NCBI GenBank assembly: GCA_964609495.1 | Contig: CAZSTA010000017.1 | Location: forward strand, 14,678-26,977 | Direction: 5' to 3' | Source: CAZSTA01 sp964609495 [NCBI: uncultured bacterium] | GTDB taxonomy: Bacteria; CAZSTA01 | Length of the DNA stretch: 12,300 nt | Shown: in pieces, positions 1 through 5,870 of the stretch | How positions within the stretch are numbered: the first letter of the stretch is position 1 | Layout of the letters: each line of letters begins with the position of its first letter | Translations under genes and position numbers: made by a program | The notes under the pieces: model-generated | Seen by the model: the letters and a program-made list of their open reading frames with translations, nothing else | Told to the model about the DNA's origin: nothing | The model's database searches: none

Positions 1-106
1 GGGGGGAGAATCATATCTTTCCCAGCACAAACAAAGTTTACATGCTTACACTCCTGCCCTAAAGGCAGAAGATTTCTCCATTAGATTAAATCAAAGAGGT
101 GACATA

Positions 107-430
107 GTGAAAAAGTTAGCTATTCTATTAGTTCTGTTGATGACCCTATCACTAGGAGGTTGTTTCATCAAAGGAGCTTATGATCCTAACAAGACCTATA
201 CTGGCACCCTAATAATTAAGACCTCGCCTTCTAAAGCTGAGGCCTATGTAGATGATAAATATTTGGGGATAACGCCACTTAGATTAGAGGGGGTCCTTGG
301 CAAGTGGTATGACATCAGGATCGAAAAGGAAGGGTATCTGAAGAAATGGGATAGGATATATCTCGAGCCTGGAACGGTTAAGGAGCTATATTATAGATTG
401 ACTGAGAGAAAATGTGAAACTTGTCCTTAG
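107..430 (+). CDS. PEGA-domain outer-envelope lipoprotein
   Basis: A small lipoprotein of 107 residues. The first 19 residues have two lysines, a hydrophobic run and the lipobox LGGC, so Cys19 would be the lipidated residue after signal peptidase II cleavage. Residues about 36-102 match the PEGA domain (named for its usual PEGA motif): a beta-rich stretch with 'VDDKYLGITPLRLEGV', followed by 'IRIEKEGYLKKW'. PEGA domains are common in surface-layer and envelope proteins, but no enzyme activity is known, so the role here is unknown beyond envelope attachment. The start is GTG at 107, chosen because an AGAGGTGA ribosome site ends four bases upstream and because it gives a clean lipoprotein signal. 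The reading frame stays open to the left edge, so a longer upstream start cannot be fully excluded. It precedes a sugar-modification gene by 63 bases. Confidence 0.82.
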   Translation: MKKLAILLVLLMTLSLGGCFIKGAYDPNKTYTGTLIIKTSPSKAEAYVDDKYLGITPLRLEGVLGKWYDIRIEKEGYLKKWDRIYLEPGTVKELYYRLTERKCETCP

Positions 431-493
431 CAGTTCCTCCAAAATTGATAAGATATCCTTACGAAGTCTATCCTCAGAAGGAGACCCTATATT

Positions 494-1240
494 ATGAGCA
501 TTTTCGTCCATAATACAGCGAAGCTGGGTCAAGATCCTCACCTAGGAGAGAACGTAGTCATCCTAGAAGGGGTTCGGATAGGGAGCGGAGTTCAGATAGG
601 GAATAATACGGTCATCCATCCCTATACGGAGATCGGGGATGGGGTTATGATCCACGATAATTCCGTGATCGGACGTCAGCCCAAATTGAGCGCCACCAGC
701 ACGGTCAAGCTCGAAGGTTCTCTTCCCCCTCTAGTGATCGGGGAAGAGACCTCGATAGGAAGCTCAGTAGTGCTTTATGCCGGCACAAAGATCGGGAAGA
801 AGGCGATGATCGCCGATTTCGCCTCGGTGCGAGAGAAGTGTGTAATCGGTGATTATGTGGTAGTAGGTAGGGGAGTGGCGGTGGAGAACGAAACTACTAT
901 CGGAGATTATACCAAGATTCAAACGGGAGCTTATATAACCGCCTATATGGTCATCGAGGATCATGTCTTCATCGCGCCGATGGTAACTACTACGAACGAT
1001 AACTTTATGGGAAGAACGGAGAAGAGATTCGCCTTGAAGAAAGGCGCGCATATAAAGAGAGGGGCTAGGGTGGGAGCCAATAGCATCTTGCTACCTGCGA
1101 TAACTATTGGCGAGGATTCCTTCGTTGCCGCAGGAGCTATAGTCACTAAGGATGTTCCCGCAAGGATGCTGGCTATGGGTATTCCTGCCAGAGTGATTCG
1201 TCCGGTTCCCGAGGAGGAGTTACTCGAGAATCAAAGATGA
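494..1240 (+). CDS. Left-handed beta-helix (hexapeptide-repeat) acyltransferase, WbpD/WlbB-like
   Basis: A 248-residue acyltransferase built almost entirely of hexapeptide repeats with an aliphatic residue at every sixth position (for example 'VRIGSGVQIGNNTVIHPY' and later 'IGANSILLP'-type turns), which fold into a left-handed beta helix and act as trimers using acetyl-CoA or another acyl donor. The C-terminal part ('AAGAIVTKDVPARMLAMGIPARV') is the usual end of sugar-nucleotide N-acetyltransferases. The next gene is a PLP sugar aminotransferase. This pairing resembles WbpD/WbpE, where the aminotransferase places an amino group at C3 of a UDP-sugar and the acyltransferase acetylates it; the exact substrate is inferred. 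At 248 residues it is longer than typical WbpD (about 190). Start ATG 494 has AAGGAG ten bases upstream. The enzyme is expected in the cytoplasm. It could instead be another sugar N- or O-acetyltransferase. Confidence 0.82.
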   Translation: MSIFVHNTAKLGQDPHLGENVVILEGVRIGSGVQIGNNTVIHPYTEIGDGVMIHDNSVIGRQPKLSATSTVKLEGSLPPLVIGEETSIGSSVVLYAGTKIGKKAMIADFASVREKCVIGDYVVVGRGVAVENETTIGDYTKIQTGAYITAYMVIEDHVFIAPMVTTTNDNFMGRTEKRFALKKGAHIKRGARVGANSILLPAITIGEDSFVAAGAIVTKDVPARMLAMGIPARVIRPVPEEELLENQR

Positions 1241-1274
1241 TGAAGGCTAAATATAGAGCAGTAATGAGACTCTG

Positions 1275-1300
1275 TTGACGGGAGGAGATGGAAGTATAAT
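1275..1300 (+). promoter_or_regulatory. Candidate sigma-70-type promoter before the aminotransferase
   Basis: TTGACG (1275-1280) and a perfect TATAAT (1295-1300) lie in the 131-base gap after the acyltransferase gene. The spacer is only 14 bases, shorter than the usual 16-18, so strength is doubtful. If the TATAAT is used, transcription would begin about seven bases downstream, inside dispersed-repeat copy A, and the mRNA would start in or near its hairpin. Confidence 0.4.
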
Positions 1301-1339
1301 GGGGAAAGAATATTTCCCTCAACCCTTTCTATATTAATA
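1301..1339 (+). repeat. Dispersed 39-bp element, copy A (intergenic)
   Basis: Begins immediately after a TATAAT box. The left half forms a hairpin, GGGAAA / TTTCCC, around a five-base loop. The right half is the non-palindromic tail CAACCCTTTCTATATTAA. It differs from copy B, 4.6 kb away inside a gene, at only one of 39 positions, although the sequences flanking the two copies are unrelated. No clear target-site duplication is visible. It forms part of the leader of the aminotransferase gene. Confidence 0.8.
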
Positions 1340-1371
1340 AAGCCTCCCTCCGATGCAGAAAGGAGCATATT

Positions 1372-2484
1372 ATGAAAGTCCCGCTAGTCGATCTTAAAGC
1401 TCAGTATCACTCTTTTAAAGAGGAAATGGATAAAGCGATCTGGGGAGTGTTAGAGAGCACTAGGTTTATCTTGGGAGAAGAAGGAAAAGGGCTGGAGGAA
1501 GAGATCTCTGCCTTTTGCAACGCGAAATTTGCGGTAGGAGTTTCCTCAGGAACTGACGCCCTACTATTATCTCTAATCGCCTCTGGGATAGAGGCAGGAG
1601 ATGAGGTTATCACTTCTCCATTTACATTTGTCGCTACTACTGAGGTCATATCTCAATTGTCCGCCAAGCCGGTATTCGTAGATATCGATCCGAGAACATT
1701 CAATATAGCCACTTCCCTTATAAAAGAAAAGATATCGAATAGGACTAGGGCTATAATCCCTGTCCACCTCTTTGGACAGGTCGCCGATATGGATCCTATC
1801 TGGGATTTGGCGAGGGAGATAGAATTAATAGTGATAGAGGATGCAGCTCAAGCCATCGGAGCTGAGTATAAAGGCGGTCGAGTGGGAAGTTATGGAGATA
1901 AGACGGATGCGACTTGCCTTAGCTTCTTCCCCAGCAAGAACCTAGGAGCTTATGGAGATGCGGGGATGGTAGTCACTGATAAGGAGGATTTGGCGGAGAA
2001 GGTGATGATGCTGAGAACCCATGGAAGCACTAGTAAATATTATTACTCCTGGATCGGATATAACAGCAGGCTCGATGAGCTACAGGCGGCTATCCTACGG
2101 GTCAAACTTAAAAGATTAGACGAATGGATTAAAGCTAGGCGAAGAAATGCCCATCTATATAACGAGCTACTAGCTGAGGTAGAGGAAATAGTTACTCCTA
2201 TCGAACTGAGTGGAAATAAGCATATCTATAACTATTATACCATTCGAGCGGAAAGACGCGATGAATTAAGGGATCATCTCAAGAGCAAGGAGATAGCGAC
2301 CTCTATATACTATCCTCTGCCCCTTCATCTGCAAGAGGTATATAAATCTTTGGGACATAAAGAGGGAGATTTTCCCGTGGCAGAGAGAGCGGCGAAGGAG
2401 GTTTTATCCTTACCTATGTATCCAGAGCTGACTGAGGAACAGATAAAATTTGTGGCGGATTCTATAAAGGAATTCTACGGTTAA
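1372..2484 (+). CDS. DegT/DnrJ/EryC1/StrS-family PLP sugar aminotransferase (WbpE-like)
   Basis: A 370-residue pyridoxal-phosphate enzyme that transfers an amino group, usually from glutamate, to a keto sugar nucleotide. Family features are all present: N-terminal 'VPLVDLKAQY', the cofactor region 'SSGTDAL', the conserved 'EDAAQAIGAEYKG' with Asp157 and Gln160 contacting the PLP ring, and the Schiff-base lysine Lys189 in 'FFPSKNLGAYGDAG'. The length is normal. It resembles the WbpE/WlbC branch, which makes the C3-amino sugar later acetylated by a WbpD-type enzyme; the preceding gene is such an acyltransferase. The 4,6-dehydratase or C3-dehydrogenase and oxidase steps such a pathway needs are not in this window. 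Start ATG 1372 has AAAGGAG six bases upstream. Acts in the cytoplasm. Sugar specificity cannot be read from sequence. Confidence 0.93.
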   Translation: MKVPLVDLKAQYHSFKEEMDKAIWGVLESTRFILGEEGKGLEEEISAFCNAKFAVGVSSGTDALLLSLIASGIEAGDEVITSPFTFVATTEVISQLSAKPVFVDIDPRTFNIATSLIKEKISNRTRAIIPVHLFGQVADMDPIWDLAREIELIVIEDAAQAIGAEYKGGRVGSYGDKTDATCLSFFPSKNLGAYGDAGMVVTDKEDLAEKVMMLRTHGSTSKYYYSWIGYNSRLDELQAAILRVKLKRLDEWIKARRRNAHLYNELLAEVEEIVTPIELSGNKHIYNYYTIRAERRDELRDHLKSKEIATSIYYPLPLHLQEVYKSLGHKEGDFPVAERAAKEVLSLPMYPELTEEQIKFVADSIKEFYG

Positions 2485-2489
2485 AAGAG

Positions 2490-4163
2490 ATGAGATGGGA
2501 AACGATTTGCTTGCTCTCTCTTTTCTTTCTAGCGATCGTATTCTTAGAAGGAGGGAGTATTTTTGCCGAAGAATATAGCCAATCCTTAACTCTCATCTCC
2601 AGCGATGAGAAGTTAGCCCTCGGTGAGGCTCGAAGCTGGGAATTTCCTCCCGCCCGAGGAGATAGGACCTATGTGAAGATAAAAGCTAGAATCGACTACC
2701 TTCAAACCTCGATCTATATAGATGATATAAGGCTCATTGAAGATCAGGATAAATTTCTTCTGATAGATGATTTCGAGGGTGAGAAGCTATCTCCAGATTG
2801 GAAGCATAATAGATATCAAGATAGGATAGCTCTGACTGACTCTTGGTCTTCTCAAGGAGAGAAATCCCTAGTTTGGACCTTCTTCGCTGAAGGTAAAGAT
2901 CCCAATAGGTGGGAGGAGTTCAGAAAAATCGGATTGAACTTAGATCCATCTGCTTATGAGCGATTAACCTTCTCGATGAGAACCGAGGCCAAATTCAAAA
3001 ATTACCTCCGAGTGGCTCTAGGAGATGGGGTAAGAGAGATAACTCTATTTTTAGCTCCTCCTTTCACTTCTCTGGACATAACGAAGGAATATGGCGATAT
3101 CCAGATCTCGATCCCCTTGGATAGTTTCAGATATATAGAAACTCTGAAGAGTATAGAATATATAAGCATCTACGCTAGAGAGGAAGATTGGAAGGATTTC
3201 GATACTCTTCTCTCCGAAGTTTCTGCTGAAATAGATAGCTCCGAAGGTCTGAGAAGCTGTTCCGCTCTCCAGTTGTCCCTGAATAAACAATTGATAAAAA
3301 GTGGATTAGTCAGTAAAGCCCATATCACTAATTCCAAAGAGGGAATCTGGCCCCTGGTCTATGAGGCTCGATCTTCTCCAGCCGAAGATCTTTATACCCT
3401 TATCTTCGATATAACTGAAATGGTGAGCCGAGATAAGTCAAATCTACTGACGCTATCCAATCAAGGAGGAAGAAATAAAATTGATGGCATCCGTATGCCT
3501 ATGGAGATCGAACGATTGGAGATCGTGGATTGTTCTTTCTCCTCCGAGGAGATAAGGAAAGTGCTGAAGTTGAGTTCGGAGAGACTCTTTAACACTCAGA
3601 AGATCGAGATCGAGACCACTCCCTCCCCCTTTGGAAAGCCCGGGGGCTTCGGAGAGGTCAAGATAAGGATAACAAAGGGACAAGTGGAGACGCTTAAGAT
3701 AGAGGAACTCCAAATATCCTTGAAGATGGTCTCCTTCGATCTAGTTCAGTTATGTGTAGAGCAAAGGATTAAACTTAAAGCGGTATTAGGCGTTCATATG
3801 AACTTCACGATAAGCGAAAGCGGATTCGCTGAGTTCCTAAGCGAAGAGCTTGAAGAAGTCGAGGAATTAAAGACCGAGTTCATAGATGATAAGATAGTAG
3901 TTTCGGGATTTTGGGAGGGAATGGGGATCACCTCTAGGTTATTTTTGTCAGGGAATTTCGAGGTGACGGAAGGCTGTAAGATAAATATCGCCAATTACAG
4001 CCTTAAAGCAGGAAAGGTATATTTACCCAATGTGGTCACCAAGCCCCTCGCCAATCAAGTAAATCCTATATTAGACTTGAATAGCTTAAAGTTGCCCTTC
4101 CCCTTTAGATTAAAGGTCGCTAAAGTTGTAGGTAAATTTCTCATATTTTCGACTGAACTATAA
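2490..4163 (+). CDS. Secreted protein with carbohydrate-binding-like N-terminal domain and LmeA/DUF2993-like C-terminal domain
   Basis: A 557-residue exported protein. Residues 1-26 form a signal peptide with a long hydrophobic core ending in 'GGSIFA', after which cleavage is likely. Residues about 90-235 begin with 'LIDDFEGEKLSPDW' and read like a family-11-type carbohydrate-binding or similar jelly-roll sandwich ('GEKSLVWTF', 'YERLTFSMRT', 'ISIPLDSF'). Residues about 350-557 resemble LmeA/DUF2993 lipid-binding proteins: 'IRKVLKLSSERLF', 'ITKGQVETLKIEELQISL', 'ISESGFAEFL' and the closing 'NPILDLNSLKLPFPFRL' followed by a final beta strand. Joining a sugar-binding-like module to an envelope lipid-binding-like module is unusual and suggests a role at the cell surface with a glycolipid or polysaccharide, but this is inference. 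It follows the aminotransferase by five bases, and the ATG at 2490 has only a weak AAGAG immediately before it, so reinitiation or a downstream TTG (2511) are possible. Confidence 0.7.
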   Translation: MRWETICLLSLFFLAIVFLEGGSIFAEEYSQSLTLISSDEKLALGEARSWEFPPARGDRTYVKIKARIDYLQTSIYIDDIRLIEDQDKFLLIDDFEGEKLSPDWKHNRYQDRIALTDSWSSQGEKSLVWTFFAEGKDPNRWEEFRKIGLNLDPSAYERLTFSMRTEAKFKNYLRVALGDGVREITLFLAPPFTSLDITKEYGDIQISIPLDSFRYIETLKSIEYISIYAREEDWKDFDTLLSEVSAEIDSSEGLRSCSALQLSLNKQLIKSGLVSKAHITNSKEGIWPLVYEARSSPAEDLYTLIFDITEMVSRDKSNLLTLSNQGGRNKIDGIRMPMEIERLEIVDCSFSSEEIRKVLKLSSERLFNTQKIEIETTPSPFGKPGGFGEVKIRITKGQVETLKIEELQISLKMVSFDLVQLCVEQRIKLKAVLGVHMNFTISESGFAEFLSEELEEVEELKTEFIDDKIVVSGFWEGMGITSRLFLSGNFEVTEGCKINIANYSLKAGKVYLPNVVTKPLANQVNPILDLNSLKLPFPFRLKVAKVVGKFLIFSTEL

Positions 4164-4172
4164 GAATTTAAA

Positions 4173-5870
4173 ATGATCATATTTAGTTACATCTTAGTAA
4201 TAGTCATCTTCGCCCTTGGTATAGGAGTAGGAGTTGTCTCAATTGGACTTCTCTCTAACTTCGAGGGGATGGATCTCGCCTTTATCTATCTAATAAGCAT
4301 AATTTCAGTAGTGATCTTCTGGTTTATAGTGAGGGAAGCTAGAAGAAAGGCTAGCTCCTTATCAGCTATGTATAGAAGTAATACCACCATCATAGCTGAT
4401 CTCAGCTTCGACTTACTCTATCCTCATAATAAATTAGTCTTTATCGCCTTAATAGGAATTTTAAACGGGGCTGTCGCTTATATATGTTTTACTAGATATA
4501 TAATCACCAACGGATTAATAGCCTTCTCAGCTTTTTTATTCTTTTTAATAACCGTGATCGTCTCCAACATCTCATTTAATTGGGGATTAAGCCTATTTCT
4601 CATAATAACCCCGATTTTAAATTTGACTAGATTCGCATTCGATTATAAATTGGGACCACTACCGATAACAGCCGAGACCGTGTTCATAGCGGCTCTTCTA
4701 TTCGCTTATCTTGTTAGGAATCACCCTTTAGAGGAGGGAAATTTAGCTGATCTTCCAAGCGACAATACCTTTATCTCGAGGCCATTATTGCCGATATCTC
4801 TATTACTAATCTCTGGAGTTATATCCACCGTATTATCCGGGGATAGATCCTATAGCCTAGGGGTTCTATCCAAGGGAGTCATCGAACCTCTAATCCTCTT
4901 CTCCCTAGTAGTGGGGAGCGTTAAATCCAGAAGGAGTGTTGAGTTGATACTATACTCTCTATTTTTAGCCGCTATGCTTGGGGCTGGCTATGGCTTCTAT
5001 AAACTGTTGGATTTCGGAGGAATTAAAGCTCTCTCCTCCTTGGTGCACACTCAAACTGCCTTCAGCTCAGCCTATACTAACCCCAATATCTTTTCCGAAG
5101 TTCTGGTGCTACTGCTACCTCTAGCGATAGCTCTCACTTTTTCCTCGTCTAGGTCGCTACTTAGGAGGGCTTATGTCCTTATCGCCTCCCTAACTATGTT
5201 AGCCGCCTTATCCCTAACTTATACCCGAGGAGCCTGGCTGGGATTTGCGATCTCGCTTCTGATCCTACTTCTTAATAGGAGAGTGAGGATATTTTTTCTC
5301 CTGATCGCTCCGATAATAGTTATAATCTTCATAGTTAAACCTGAGTTATTTCGCACCTTCCTATCATTCTTCAATCTTAAGCTTCGCTCCTCTCAATTGA
5401 CGGAAACGGTCTCTTATGAGGAGAGATTGAACGTCTGGAAGAGTGCATTAGTAATGATGAGGTTTTATCCCTGGGGAATCGGCTCAGGGATGTTCAGATA
5501 TTTTTATCCCAAGTTTATGTTTCCTTACTCCAGACGCGCTTTAGATGCCGCTCATAGCCTATCCCTCCACACCGGGGTAGAGATGGGTTGGTTGGGGATG
5601 ATATCCCTCATCTGGATAATGATAATCTTTTTATATAGGTCCGTTATCTTATATATCAAATCGCCCGTAATGCGAGAAATAGGATTGGGTATGATCGCAA
5701 GTTTAATCGGCTTTATCGTCTTTACTCACACTACTGGAGCTCAATTTATTCAGCGAGCTTATATTAACTCTCCTATCCTATTCTTCTGGGTCATAGGAGG
5801 ATTAATCATTAATCTATTGAGGGAGCAAGCTCCTCCTAAATTGAACGAGAAGGGAGAGTTTCTAACTTGA
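4173..5870 (+). CDS. O-antigen ligase / polymerase family membrane protein (Wzy_C)
   Basis: A 565-residue integral membrane protein with roughly a dozen hydrophobic segments and a large loop in the second half. It matches the Wzy_C/WaaL superfamily: the 'SLTYTRGAWLGF' segment carries the conserved Arg352, and the periplasmic loop 'VWKSALVMMRFYPWGIGSG' is followed by 'AAHSLSLHTGVEMGWLG' with the conserved His461. Members transfer or polymerise undecaprenyl-linked glycans outside the inner membrane, as ligases that join O-antigen to lipid A core, as Wzy polymerases, or as protein O-oligosaccharyltransferases; sequence alone does not separate these. It starts nine bases after the preceding gene with no obvious Shine-Dalgarno site at ATG 4173, and its stop overlaps the next start by four bases (TTGA), which indicates translational coupling with the large exported protein. 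Confidence 0.85.
   Translation: MIIFSYILVIVIFALGIGVGVVSIGLLSNFEGMDLAFIYLISIISVVIFWFIVREARRKASSLSAMYRSNTTIIADLSFDLLYPHNKLVFIALIGILNGAVAYICFTRYIITNGLIAFSAFLFFLITVIVSNISFNWGLSLFLIITPILNLTRFAFDYKLGPLPITAETVFIAALLFAYLVRNHPLEEGNLADLPSDNTFISRPLLPISLLLISGVISTVLSGDRSYSLGVLSKGVIEPLILFSLVVGSVKSRRSVELILYSLFLAAMLGAGYGFYKLLDFGGIKALSSLVHTQTAFSSAYTNPNIFSEVLVLLLPLAIALTFSSSRSLLRRAYVLIASLTMLAALSLTYTRGAWLGFAISLLILLLNRRVRIFFLLIAPIIVIIFIVKPELFRTFLSFFNLKLRSSQLTETVSYEERLNVWKSALVMMRFYPWGIGSGMFRYFYPKFMFPYSRRALDAAHSLSLHTGVEMGWLGMISLIWIMIIFLYRSVILYIKSPVMREIGLGMIASLIGFIVFTHTTGAQFIQRAYINSPILFFWVIGGLIINLLREQAPPKLNEKGEFLT

Noticed and set aside
2-23. Possible fifth copy of the dispersed element: a GGGGGAGA ... TCTTTCCC hairpin at the left edge.
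   Set aside because: The hairpin-like half is similar, but the loop is longer and the conserved tail is absent; the following sequence does not match.
3-60. Open frame ending in TAA at 58-60, which could be the end of an upstream gene.
   Set aside because: Only about 19 codons are visible and no family can be recognised; another frame also stays open into the lipoprotein gene, so it cannot be supported.
54-68. Small hairpin CTGCC-CTAAA-GGCAG before the lipoprotein gene, a possible terminator.
   Set aside because: Five pairs only and no T-run after it.
3633-3662. GC-rich hairpin (AAGCCC-GG-GGGCTT) inside the gene at 2490-4163.
   Set aside because: It lies in a Gly/Pro-rich coding linker, has a two-base loop, and is not repeated elsewhere in the window.
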